Of a stretch of DNA of 64,000 nucleotides, positions 1-7,903 are shown one piece after another. The position numbers and the translations under genes were made by a program. A model generated the notes under the pieces. It saw nothing but the letters and a program-made list of their open reading frames with translations, was not told where the DNA came from and made no database searches. Every line of letters begins with the position of its first letter. The stretch's first letter is position 1. Source of the DNA: Marinifilum caeruleilacunae (lineage in GTDB: Bacteria; Bacteroidota; Bacteroidia; Bacteroidales; Marinifilaceae); assembly GCF_013141825.1 (NCBI RefSeq), contig NZ_RZNH01000032.1:1-64000 (forward strand), written 5' to 3'.

Positions 1-105
1 GTAGGTCATTTCCCCTTCTTCAACTTGACGTACAACTGACAATTTAAAGGATAAATTATAATTTCGTTGGGTACGCCTTGCTACAGTCTTTCTCAATATT
101 TTCAT
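1..105 (-). CDS. IS3-family transposase OrfA, N-terminal 35 residues (cut by window edge)
   Basis: The frame from the ATG at 105 stays open to base 1, giving 35 residues. It starts MKILRKTVARRTQ and continues with the stretch YNLSFKLSVVRQVEEGEMTY, which is typical of the first helices of the helix-turn-helix domain in IS3-family OrfA proteins. OrfA binds the element ends, and a frameshifted OrfAB supplies the DDE recombinase. Nothing can be said about OrfB or whether the element is intact. The candidate terminal repeat lies just upstream of the start, as expected for this family. Confidence 0.75.
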   Translation of the reverse strand, partial: MKILRKTVARRTQRNYNLSFKLSVVRQVEEGEMTY

Positions 106-147
106 AAATAAGTCGATTTACTGTCAACTTATTTCAGGACGGGACAG
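1..147 (-). mobile_element. End of an IS3-family insertion sequence (partial)
   Basis: The window opens inside an insertion sequence. A leftward reading frame starts at 105 and has the N-terminus of an IS3-type OrfA transposase. Outside it, at about 121-147, lies a sequence that on the minus strand reads CTGTCCCGTCCTGAAATAAG followed by TTGACA, which resembles the terminal inverted repeats of IS3-family elements in Bacteroidota. The exact end and any target-site duplication cannot be fixed because the other end is outside the window. The family call rests on the protein; the repeat call rests on remembered resemblance. Confidence 0.7.
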
Positions 148-154
148 ATCTACT

Positions 155-190
155 AAAAAAGGGTTTTGATAATATTCAAAACCCTTTTTT
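155..190. terminator. Bidirectional rho-independent terminator
   Basis: A perfect 15-bp inverted repeat (AAAAAAGGGTTTTGA at 155-169 and its complement at 176-190) encloses a 6-base loop. It has A/T runs on both sides, so it can end transcription in either direction. It lies just downstream of the leftward gene at 216-464 and shields it from the insertion sequence. Confidence 0.85.
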
Positions 191-215
191 ATTTATTTGA
201 TGTCAAATTCCCTTT

Positions 216-464
216 TTAGGCATTCTCCAAAATACGGAAAGCGTGATCTAAAATTGTAGTATCATCAAGTTCAACAATACCTCCATTAGGTCCTTGTTCA
301 ACGTGGATTCCTGTACTTTTACCTTCGTCAAAATTTGTTCCACCAAAATAATTTCTAACTGTTTCTACGTTTAATTGTAAATCTTCCGCAATCCTTTGCA
401 TGCTGCCATCTGGCAAACGATCCTTAATTTGTCTTAGCTCATTAAATGTGATTGTCTTAGTCAT
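216..464 (-). CDS. Small HTH-type protein of unknown function
   Basis: An 82-residue cytoplasmic protein. Residues about 20-40 (DGSMQRIAEDLQLNVETVRN) look like a helix-turn-helix, with a first helix on the IAEDL side and a recognition helix around VETVRNYF. The C-terminal half is acidic and rich in Gly, with no recognisable domain. It may be a small DNA-binding protein conserved in Bacteroidota. I do not recognise a named family and the target is unknown. It is followed by its own terminator and is separated from the kinase gene by about 100 bases, so it is probably a single transcription unit. Confidence 0.6.
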   Translation of the reverse strand: MTKTITFNELRQIKDRLPDGSMQRIAEDLQLNVETVRNYFGGTNFDEGKSTGIHVEQGPNGGIVELDDTTILDHAFRILENA

Positions 465-568
465 ATGCTGTATATTTTATTAAGGGTTAGAAATATATTT
501 GCCCTTTAAATTTAATGAAAGAATTTCTTAAATTAAAATTATTAGAACGTTAATTCTTACAGCTATAA

Positions 569-1927
569 CTAAAAAGTTAATGTGAAACTGGTTCTCTCAT
601 CCGGCACCGAATGAGCTGTAATGGTACCTCCATGCAAGCGTAGGATCTGTTTCGACAGGCTTAAGCCAATTCCCGAACCTTTCGGTTTTGTGGTAAAGAA
701 TGGAATAAAAACCTTATCTAAAACTTCCTTAATAATTCCTTGACCATTATCGTTTACCTGTATTGAAATCCTGCCTCTTGAATTCATATAAGCCTTAAGC
801 TCGATTTTTGGATTTTCAGAGTGCTCCAAAGCATGAATCGAATTCTTAATTAAATTGATTAAAACTTGCTCTATGAGCTGCTCATCGGCCGAAAGTTCGA
901 TGGATTCAGGATTGATACTAATTTCACATTCAATTCCATTTCTCCTGATTTCCTCTTCCATTAATCGGTGGATGTTATCAAATAACTTCTGAACCTGGAA
1001 AATGCTGAAATTCGGTTTCGGAATTTTGGTTAAGTTTCGATAAGTATCAACAAAGTGGAGCAGACCGGAACTTCTTTTGTGTATGGTTTCCAATGCCATC
1101 TTCACCTCGTTTAAGGTTTCTAAATCTTCCTCCTCGAAACGGTTGGTATTGTTCTCACCAAAATCATCCAGAATTGTGGTAAGGGTTGTAGAAAGAGAAG
1201 AAATTGGAGTAATGGAATTCATAATTTCGTGGGTTAAGACACGAATTAGCTTTTGCCATGATTCAATCTCCTGTTCCTCCAACTCGTACTGGATATTCTT
1301 TATCGATACAAGAATTACCTGGCGATTATTGATTTTAAACTCGGTGGCATATACAGCCAACTGCAGAATGTCATCATTGTCGTTTACCTTAATTAAGGTG
1401 TTTTCTCCGTGCTTCAGGCTCAATAAAGAATCAACAAGATCGGGGCTAAACGATTTCAAATCCTGAATCATTTTCAGATTGCTGATCTGGAACAGCTTTT
1501 TCGAAGCATTGTTGATCATTTCTACCTTTCCATCGCGATGAAATGCAATTAAACTGATTCCAATGTGCTGGATTACAGTTTGCAGGTAAAAATAATGCTC
1601 TTCTTTTTCTGCACGGATTTTTTGAAAATCGGTAATTACCGCATTGAATGACTCTTGTAATTTATCAAACGAACTGCCCAGGCCTTGTACCTGGAAGTTT
1701 CTTGTAAAGTCGGAATAGCGAATCGATTCAAGAAAATTCTTAAGCAGTCGGTTTGTTTTTTCTACATACCTGATAATTTCATAAACCTGGTATATTATGG
1801 CAATAAAAGTCAGGCTCGCTGTAAAGTATAAGCTTTTTTTAGCGACCAGGTAGAATAACAGGAATATCGTTGCAGAAAGAACGATAATCCTGATAATAAA
1901 ATTAATTCGGAAACTTTTATAAACCAT
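569..1927 (-). CDS. NtrY-like membrane sensor histidine kinase
   Basis: A 452-residue kinase that autophosphorylates and probably passes the phosphate to the adjacent NtrC-family regulator. Two hydrophobic segments (about residues 10-30 and 33-50) anchor it, with little periplasmic loop, so the signal is probably sensed in the membrane or cytoplasm. A PAS-like region spans about 105-215. The HisKA H-box LTHEIMNSITP puts the phospho-accepting histidine at 233. The ATPase domain shows an N-box (LINLIKNSIHAL, 357-368), DNGQG (393-397), FIPFFTTK and GSGIGLSLS (418-426). Its start overlaps the end of the regulator gene by 11 bases, so the two are translationally coupled. The short linker and H-box resemble NtrY-type kinases. 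Confidence 0.9.
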   Translation of the reverse strand: MVYKSFRINFIIRIIVLSATIFLLFYLVAKKSLYFTASLTFIAIIYQVYEIIRYVEKTNRLLKNFLESIRYSDFTRNFQVQGLGSSFDKLQESFNAVITDFQKIRAEKEEHYFYLQTVIQHIGISLIAFHRDGKVEMINNASKKLFQISNLKMIQDLKSFSPDLVDSLLSLKHGENTLIKVNDNDDILQLAVYATEFKINNRQVILVSIKNIQYELEEQEIESWQKLIRVLTHEIMNSITPISSLSTTLTTILDDFGENNTNRFEEEDLETLNEVKMALETIHKRSSGLLHFVDTYRNLTKIPKPNFSIFQVQKLFDNIHRLMEEEIRRNGIECEISINPESIELSADEQLIEQVLINLIKNSIHALEHSENPKIELKAYMNSRGRISIQVNDNGQGIIKEVLDKVFIPFFTTKPKGSGIGLSLSKQILRLHGGTITAHSVPDERTSFTLTF

Positions 1928-3296
1928 ATTTTTCTAGTCTTCGGTATAGAGAGGTTCTTGTTAGTCCAAGTTCGCCTGCTGCTTTAGATATATTTCCTTT
2001 GTTTGTTTTTAAAACCTTTTGGATGATATTTTTCTCCACTTCTTCCAGGTTGTAGGAGTCAAACTCTACATCGTCTTGCTGACTTCTTTCCATGCTAATT
2101 TGAAAATCGCCTGGTTCGAGGTTTTTATCATCGGCCATAATTACAGCTCTTTCCATTTGGTGCTGTAATTCTCGAACATTACCCGGCCATCCGTAATCAT
2201 AAAGCTTGTTAATGCATGCTTTCGATAGTGGACTGATTCTCTTCTTGTATTTCTTCGAATAGATTTCAAGGAAATGATCTGCCAATAAAGGAATATCTTC
2301 ATATCTCTCTCGTAGTGGAGGAAGACCTATTTCTACAGTGTTAATTCGGTATAATAAATCCTGACGGTATTTTTCTTCTGATGCCATTTGTTTTAAGGGC
2401 ATGTTTGTCGCGCATATCAAGCGAATATCGATTGGAATTGGTTTGTTTGAACCCACACGAATTACTTCTCGCCTTTCTAAAACAGTTAATAGTTTGGCTT
2501 GCATTGGCAAACTTAGGTTTCCAATTTCATCCAGGAATAAAGTTCCTCCTGAAGCAATTTCGAATCTGCCCGGGCGATCGGTTCTGGCATCGGTAAATGC
2601 TCCTTTCACATGACCAAATAATTCGCTTTCAAACAAGTTTTCGTTTATCGAACCAAGGTCAACACTTACAAATACTTCATCTTTTCTGCTCGAGTTTCGA
2701 TGAAGAGCTCTTGCAACAAGTTCTTTACCTGTTCCGTTTTCGCCAAGAATCAGAACATTGGCATCGGTTTTGGAAACCTTGCTAATGGTTTGAAATACTT
2801 GCTGCATTTCTGGCGACGTACCAATAAAATCGTTAAAAGGTTGATCGAGAACAGCATTCAGTTCTTTTTGCTTTGTTTTTAGTTCGCTAACTTCCTCTTT
2901 CGATTTACGAAGCTTTATGGCCGAAGAAATGGTTGCCAGAAGTTTTTCGTTCTGCCATGGTTTTAAAATAAAATCTGTTGCTCCGGCTTTAATTGCTTTT
3001 ACCGATTTTTCGATATCGCCGTAGGCAGTAATAAATAAAACTACTGCTCTTGGATCGATTTCAAGAATTTTGTTTAACCAATGGTATCCTTCCTGCCCAC
3101 TAATGGCATCTTTGGTAAAGTTCATATCCAATAGAATCACATCGTATTCTTCCTGTTTCATTAGTTTCGGAATCATTTCAGGATCCGATTCGGTATGAAT
3201 TAACTCTACATGTTGTTTTAAAAGTAATTTCAATGAAAATAATATATCTTCATTGTCATCGATAGCCAATATTTTTCCGCTCTTTTGCGCTGTCAT
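1917..3296 (-). CDS. NtrC-family sigma-54-dependent response regulator
   Basis: A 459-residue bacterial enhancer-binding protein. Its receiver domain (about 8-120) has the acidic pair D13/D14, phospho-acceptor D57 (ILLDMN) and K112. The AAA+ domain has Walker A GENGTGK at 185-191, Walker B GTLFLDEIG at 251-259, the R-finger region, and the sigma-54-contacting L1 loop reading GAFTDA (232-237) instead of the canonical GAFTGA. A Fis-type helix-turn-helix occupies about 420-459. It is first in a two-gene operon with the kinase and is divergent from the ABC export operon. A sigma-54-like promoter and a palindrome sit in the intergenic region, so that operon is the likely target. The family call is firm; the target is inferred. 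Confidence 0.93.
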   Translation of the reverse strand: MTAQKSGKILAIDDNEDILFSLKLLLKQHVELIHTESDPEMIPKLMKQEEYDVILLDMNFTKDAISGQEGYHWLNKILEIDPRAVVLFITAYGDIEKSVKAIKAGATDFILKPWQNEKLLATISSAIKLRKSKEEVSELKTKQKELNAVLDQPFNDFIGTSPEMQQVFQTISKVSKTDANVLILGENGTGKELVARALHRNSSRKDEVFVSVDLGSINENLFESELFGHVKGAFTDARTDRPGRFEIASGGTLFLDEIGNLSLPMQAKLLTVLERREVIRVGSNKPIPIDIRLICATNMPLKQMASEEKYRQDLLYRINTVEIGLPPLRERYEDIPLLADHFLEIYSKKYKKRISPLSKACINKLYDYGWPGNVRELQHQMERAVIMADDKNLEPGDFQISMERSQQDDVEFDSYNLEEVEKNIIQKVLKTNKGNISKAAGELGLTRTSLYRRLEKYGL

Positions 3297-3381
3297 AATA
3301 TGATATTTATTTGTGGGTTCGGTTTATTTTGTTTAAATCTGGACTCAAGTTATTACTAATATTTCAGAAATAAAAAAATGA

Positions 3382-3397
3382 TGTACGTAATCGTACA
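3382..3397. promoter_or_regulatory. Candidate upstream activator palindrome for the NtrC-like regulator
   Basis: TGTACG-TAAT-CGTACA is a palindrome with 6-bp arms, centred near 3389.5. It lies about 100 bases upstream of the candidate sigma-54 promoter at 3485-3499, the spacing usual for enhancer-binding-protein sites, and between the regulator gene and the divergent exporter operon. A Fis-type dimer would need such a symmetric site. No second copy was noticed nearby, although these regulators often use paired sites. Confidence 0.4.
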
Positions 3398-3484
3398 CTT
3401 TGTGTCTTAAATCCGTTCATACTTTATCGGCAAAATTGTAGTTTTTGTCGATTAAGTATCTGTTATTCAAGATAAAGTTGTATT

Positions 3485-3500
3485 TGGCATGAAAGTGGTT
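3485..3500 (+). promoter_or_regulatory. Candidate sigma-54 (-24/-12) promoter of the exporter operon
   Basis: TGGCAT-GAAAG-TGGT matches the sigma-54 consensus TGGCAC-N5-TTGC at the -24 GG (3486-3487) and at the -12 G, with correct spacing. It differs at the -12 C (T here) and in the bases just before. Transcription would start near 3511, about 36 bases before the ATG at 3547. The divergent sigma-54 activator gene supports the reading, but the -12 element is imperfect. Confidence 0.45.
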
Positions 3501-3546
3501 GTTGTTTTGCTGTGTTTGAAAAAGGTATATAACAAGTCAAAAAAAT

Positions 3547-4797
3547 ATGGATAGAATTATCGAGAAGAAGCCGTGGTATCTTCAGAAGAAAAACTGGTAC
3601 CTGGCAGTTGGCGTAGTAGCCATAGTTATTCTCTACACAGCATTTTTAGGAACATCAGGTTTAAGCTTTAGAGTAGATGAAGAAACACTTTCAATTGCTG
3701 ATGTTAAAAACGACTATTTTCAGGAGTACATTGCCCGAACTGGTACTGTAAATCCAATAACAACTGTTTATTTGGATGCAATTGAAGGTGGACGAGTGGA
3801 AGAAATTTTACTTGAAGAAGGGAGTATGGTTACCAAAGGCGATGTGATTTTACGTTTAAGTAATTCGGAATTGAATTTGCAGATCTTAAATTCGGAAGCC
3901 GCTTTTACAGAACAGGTAAACCGATTACGTGATACTCGATTGAGTATGGAGCAAGATCGACTTAATATTAAGCGTAACTTGTTGGATATCGATTTAAATT
4001 TGGCAAAAAGTAAAAGACAATATACGAGAAATAAGACCTTCTTCGAGAAGGATTTAATTGCACAGGAAGAATTTGAAGCTTCTCGCGACGATTACTTCTA
4101 CCATAAAAAGGTGAGGGATTTGTTATTGGAGCGTCAAAAAACAGATTCACTATCCAGAACAATCCAAATTGAAAGACTGGAAGCCAACTTGAGCAAAATG
4201 GAAGACAATTTGGATTTGGTTCGAGAGAAACTACAGAATCTGAATGTGAAGGCTCCGGTTAGTGGTCAGTTGGGAGCTTTAAATGCCGAGTTGGGTGAGT
4301 CAAAATCAAAAGGTCAAAGACTTGGTCAGGTGAATGTTCTGGACAACTATAAAATAAATGCAATGGTAGATGAGCTTTACATTGCAAGATTAAACAAAGG
4401 TTTAAACGCAAATTTTAAATTTAATGGCAAAGAATATCTGTTAAAGGTATCGAAGGTATACCCTGAGGTTCGTAACGGACAGTTCGAAATAGATTTGAAA
4501 TTTGATGGTAATTTGCCTGAGGGAATTAGAACAGGGCAAACTTTCCGTACCAAAATCGAGTTGGGAGAACCCCGAGAAGCATTGTTAGTACCTCGAGGAG
4601 GATTTTTCCAAAGTACAGGTGGACAGTGGATTTTCGTTGTCGATCCATCGGGAGAATTTGCAGTGAAAAGAGAGATCAAATTGGGAAATCAAAATCCGAA
4701 ATACTACGAGGTTTTGGAAGGATTGCAGCCAGGCGAAAAGGTAATTACCAACAGCTATGAACTTTATGGCGAAGCAGAAAAGTTACTTTTAAAGTAA
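3547..4797 (+). CDS. Membrane fusion (HlyD/MacA-type) subunit of an ABC exporter
   Basis: A 416-residue periplasmic adaptor linking an inner-membrane ABC transporter to an outer-membrane channel. A single N-terminal membrane helix lies at about 16-34. A barrel-sandwich half follows (EGGRVEEILLEEGSMVTKGD, about 80-99), then a long alpha-helical hairpin (about 105-235) rich in charged residues. The second lipoyl half begins VKAPVSGQLG, and beta-barrel and membrane-proximal domains run to the C-terminus (LQPGEKVITNSYELYGEAEKLL). It is the first gene of the operon and only 4 bases before the first permease, which supports a MacA-like role. No outer-membrane TolC-like protein is encoded in this cluster, so one would have to come from elsewhere. 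The substrate is unknown. Confidence 0.88.
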   Translation: MDRIIEKKPWYLQKKNWYLAVGVVAIVILYTAFLGTSGLSFRVDEETLSIADVKNDYFQEYIARTGTVNPITTVYLDAIEGGRVEEILLEEGSMVTKGDVILRLSNSELNLQILNSEAAFTEQVNRLRDTRLSMEQDRLNIKRNLLDIDLNLAKSKRQYTRNKTFFEKDLIAQEEFEASRDDYFYHKKVRDLLLERQKTDSLSRTIQIERLEANLSKMEDNLDLVREKLQNLNVKAPVSGQLGALNAELGESKSKGQRLGQVNVLDNYKINAMVDELYIARLNKGLNANFKFNGKEYLLKVSKVYPEVRNGQFEIDLKFDGNLPEGIRTGQTFRTKIELGEPREALLVPRGGFFQSTGGQWIFVVDPSGEFAVKREIKLGNQNPKYYEVLEGLQPGEKVITNSYELYGEAEKLLLK

Positions 4798-4801
4798 ATC
4801 G

Positions 4802-7150
4802 ATGATAAAAATTTTACTCAATACCGTAATTCGAAATTTGTACAAGCAAAAAGCTTATTCCGCAATTAATATTTTGGGATTGGCCACGGGAGTTACGTGC
4901 ACACTTTTGATACTAATTTGGGTAAATTATGAAATTAGTTTCGATACTTATCACAAGGATATCAATAGGATTTATACCGTTTATGAGAATCAGCAATATG
5001 CCGATGGCGATATATTTTCGGTCTATTCTACGCCAAGTCCTTTAGCCGAATCCTTAAAGAACGAGTATCCCGAAGTAGAATATGCTTCGCGAATGGTAAG
5101 TACATGGGGGCAGTTGGTTTTATCAGCCAATGGCAAAACCATAGTCGAAAATGGAGGTAAGGTTGTCGATCCTGATTTCTTTAAAATATTTTCGCTTCCA
5201 ATTCTCTATGGAAACTATACAAATCCGCTGGAGAATGAAAATACGATTGTACTGAGTCGCAGGCTATCGGAACGTTTTTTTGGTGATATCGATCCGGTAG
5301 GTCTGACCATTGAAATCAATTCGACCTATCAGTATATTGTTGGTGCAGTGGTGGAGAATGCTCCAGAAAATTCATCGATACATTTTGATTTTTTTCTGCC
5401 ATTCAAGTTTTTCAGAGATTATTGGCAATACGATTTAAGTGATTGGGAAGCCAATTCATTTCATACATTTTTAAAACTAAAAGATGGAGCCAATACCGAT
5501 TATTTGGCTGAAAATATAAGGTATCATGTGCGACAGCGAATTCCATACTCTAATGTAGAGCTGGATTTGCAGGCCTTCGACAGGTATCATTTGTACTCAA
5601 TTAATAAGAACAAAGCCGGACCAATTTGGTATGTACAGGTTTTTCTTTTGGTTGCAGTACTGATACTATTAATTGCTTGTTTTAATTATATGAACTTGGC
5701 TACGGCCAGATCAGAAAGACGAGCCAGGGAAGTTGCCATTCGAAAAGTAGTTGGAGCACAAAGACGTGGTTTGGTAGGTTTATTCCTTACCGAATCTATC
5801 ATATTTACATGCATCGCACTTGGAATGGCCATTGTGTTTGTAGAGTTGTTATTGCCTGTTTTTGGCGATCTAACCAATAGAACATTAACTCTAAATCCGG
5901 GCAATTTTAAATTCTTGCTTGCTGTTGTTTTCATTGTTTTAACAACAGGTGTTTTATCGGGAAGTTATCCAGCTTTATTTCTTTCTTCCTTTTTACCCAT
6001 TCAAGTCATCAGGGGAGTGTTCAGGCAGGATTCTGCCATGTTGCGAAAAATATTGGTTGTAATTCAATTTAGCATGTCAATTGCACTTTTTATTTGCACT
6101 TGCGTGATATATAAACAATTGAATTTCTTACAAGAATCGGATATTGGCTACAACAAAGACAATATTGTTTATGTAGAAATGCTGGATGATTTCTATGATG
6201 AGTACTCTGAGTTGAAAAATGAATTGCTTAAAATTCCCGGAGTTCATTGGGTTACAGCGGCAAATCAGATGCCGGTAAACTTTTCAAATTCAACCTGGGA
6301 TGTTGAATGGCCGGGTAAAACTGTTGATGCCGAACAGGTTTTGTTTCAACTCTCCTTTGTTGATTTTGATTTTATTGAAACTTTCGAAATGGATGTAATT
6401 CAGGGCCGTGGATTTTCGAAAAAACATGGCGAGGATACTTTAAAGTTTATCATCAATGAATCGGCAGCAGAAAAAATGGGTATGGTGTATACCATTGGTG
6501 AGGAAATTACACTTTGGAACTATACCGGAGAGGTGATTGGTATTGTGAAAGACTTTAATTTTAATAGTCTGCAGGTGGGAGTTAACCCACTAATCATGAT
6601 GCGTAATCCGAGATCTTTTAAATACATTGGTATACGCGTTGGCGAAGATCAGGAACCTATTGTAAATAACATTAGAAAAATATGGACACAAAAATTTCCT
6701 GATGTACCATTCAATTACCGATTGCTTGAGGAGGATTTTGATTATTTCTACCAGGCAGAATCAAGAATGGGAAAGCTGTTTGCAACATTCACGGCAATTG
6801 CCTTTATCATTTCTTGCCTCGGATTGTTTGGCCTGGTTTCCTTTGTTACCGAGAGCAAGGCAAGAGAGGTGGCATTAAGAAAAGTGTTTGGGGCCAACGT
6901 CGATCATATATTTCAATTGTTATACAAAGACATTTTCAAATGGATCATGTTATCGGTAGCAATTGCCTGGGTGCTCTCATTTTTTGCAATGGAATGGTGG
7001 CTGAATGGATTTGCCTACAGAATTGAAATCGGAATTGGCATATTTATCCTGGCAGGGATTTTATCAATTCTAATTGCATTTTTAACCATCTATAAACAGA
7101 TTGCACGCCTGGTTTCAAGTGCTCCTGCCCAAGTTTTAAAATATGAATAA
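4802..7150 (+). CDS. MacB/FtsX-type ABC transporter permease 1
   Basis: A 782-residue permease with the duplicated layout of Bacteroidota FtsX-like proteins. An N-terminal helix (about 18-44) is followed by a MacB periplasmic core domain (about 60-250) and four helices at about 276-300, 322-352, 371-395 and 415-440. A second periplasmic domain (about 445-650) and three C-terminal helices (about 659-681, 714-737, 743-764) complete it. The FtsX signatures are visible as ARSERRAREVAIRKVVGAQR near 300-319 and ESKAREVALRKVFGAN near 685. These couple to the ATPase. It does not move substrate through the membrane by analogy with MacB, but drives periplasmic conformational work (inference). It probably pairs with the second permease at 7904, since only one ATPase gene lies between them. 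Confidence 0.9.
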   Translation: MIKILLNTVIRNLYKQKAYSAINILGLATGVTCTLLILIWVNYEISFDTYHKDINRIYTVYENQQYADGDIFSVYSTPSPLAESLKNEYPEVEYASRMVSTWGQLVLSANGKTIVENGGKVVDPDFFKIFSLPILYGNYTNPLENENTIVLSRRLSERFFGDIDPVGLTIEINSTYQYIVGAVVENAPENSSIHFDFFLPFKFFRDYWQYDLSDWEANSFHTFLKLKDGANTDYLAENIRYHVRQRIPYSNVELDLQAFDRYHLYSINKNKAGPIWYVQVFLLVAVLILLIACFNYMNLATARSERRAREVAIRKVVGAQRRGLVGLFLTESIIFTCIALGMAIVFVELLLPVFGDLTNRTLTLNPGNFKFLLAVVFIVLTTGVLSGSYPALFLSSFLPIQVIRGVFRQDSAMLRKILVVIQFSMSIALFICTCVIYKQLNFLQESDIGYNKDNIVYVEMLDDFYDEYSELKNELLKIPGVHWVTAANQMPVNFSNSTWDVEWPGKTVDAEQVLFQLSFVDFDFIETFEMDVIQGRGFSKKHGEDTLKFIINESAAEKMGMVYTIGEEITLWNYTGEVIGIVKDFNFNSLQVGVNPLIMMRNPRSFKYIGIRVGEDQEPIVNNIRKIWTQKFPDVPFNYRLLEEDFDYFYQAESRMGKLFATFTAIAFIISCLGLFGLVSFVTESKAREVALRKVFGANVDHIFQLLYKDIFKWIMLSVAIAWVLSFFAMEWWLNGFAYRIEIGIGIFILAGILSILIAFLTIYKQIARLVSSAPAQVLKYE

Positions 7151-7168
7151 ATTATAAATATAAAGGCT

Positions 7169-7852
7169 ATGATTAAAACGAAAAACTTAATTAAGATCTT
7201 CCGAACAGATGAGGTTGAAACAACAGCTCTGAACAATGTGAACCTCGAAATTAATGAAGGAGAATTTGTTGCCATTATGGGACCATCGGGTTGTGGAAAA
7301 TCTACCCTGTTAAATATTATAGGTTTATTAGATAACCCAAGCGAGGGAGAATTACACTTTAATGGTTACCAGGTTGAAAATTACTCTGAGCGCCAAAGAA
7401 CAAATCTTAGAAAAGAGAACATTGGTTTTGTATTTCAGAGCTTTAACCTGATTGATGAACTTACTGTATTCGAGAATGTTGAATTGCCATTGCTTTATAT
7501 GAAAGTATCGGGTTCGGAACGTAAAAGAAGAGTGAATGAAGCCTTGGAAAGAATGAATATCGCCCACAGGGCAAAACACTTTCCTCAGCAACTTTCGGGA
7601 GGGCAGCAACAAAGAGTTGCAATTGCTCGTGCCGTAATTTCAAATCCAAAATTGATTTTGGCCGATGAGCCTACAGGGAACCTGGATTCGGCGAATGGTG
7701 AAGAGGTGATGAACCTTTTAACACAATTGAATGAAGAAGGAACTACAATTATCATGGTAACTCACTCGCCGTCTGATGCCGATAGGAGTCATAGAATTAT
7801 TCAGCTGTTCGATGGTCATGTAGTTACCGAAAATATGAGACAAAAACTATAA
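7169..7852 (+). CDS. ABC transporter ATPase (LolD/MacB class)
   Basis: A 227-residue nucleotide-binding subunit that powers the two FtsX-type permeases beside it. It has a complete motif set: Walker [10 protein letters not shown] (38-46), Q-loop glutamine 90, signature LSGGQQQR (142-149), Walker B LILADEP (162-168) with the catalytic glutamate, D-loop NLDS and H-loop histidine 199. Its length and the [14 protein letters not shown] stretch place it in the LolD/MacB/FtsE class. It sits between permease genes 4802-7150 and 7904-10342 with short gaps (18 and 51 bases). The ATP-hydrolysing role is firm; the transported substrate is not indicated by sequence. Confidence 0.95.
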   Translation: MIKTKNLIKIFRTDEVETTALNNVNLEINEGEFVAIMGPSGCGKSTLLNIIGLLDNPSEGELHFNGYQVENYSERQRTNLRKENIGFVFQSFNLIDELTVFENVELPLLYMKVSGSERKRRVNEALERMNIAHRAKHFPQQLSGGQQQRVAIARAVISNPKLILADEPTGNLDSANGEEVMNLLTQLNEEGTTIIMVTHSPSDADRSHRIIQLFDGHVVTENMRQKL

Positions 7853-7903
7853 TACCCAAGCCCACAAAACCCCACATCTACTTGTTTCATCAATAGAATC
7901 GCA

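Noticed and set aside
1077-1466. Long open frame on the plus strand inside the histidine kinase gene
   Set aside because: It is the antisense shadow of a well-supported kinase with all motifs; the encoded sequence has no domain features.
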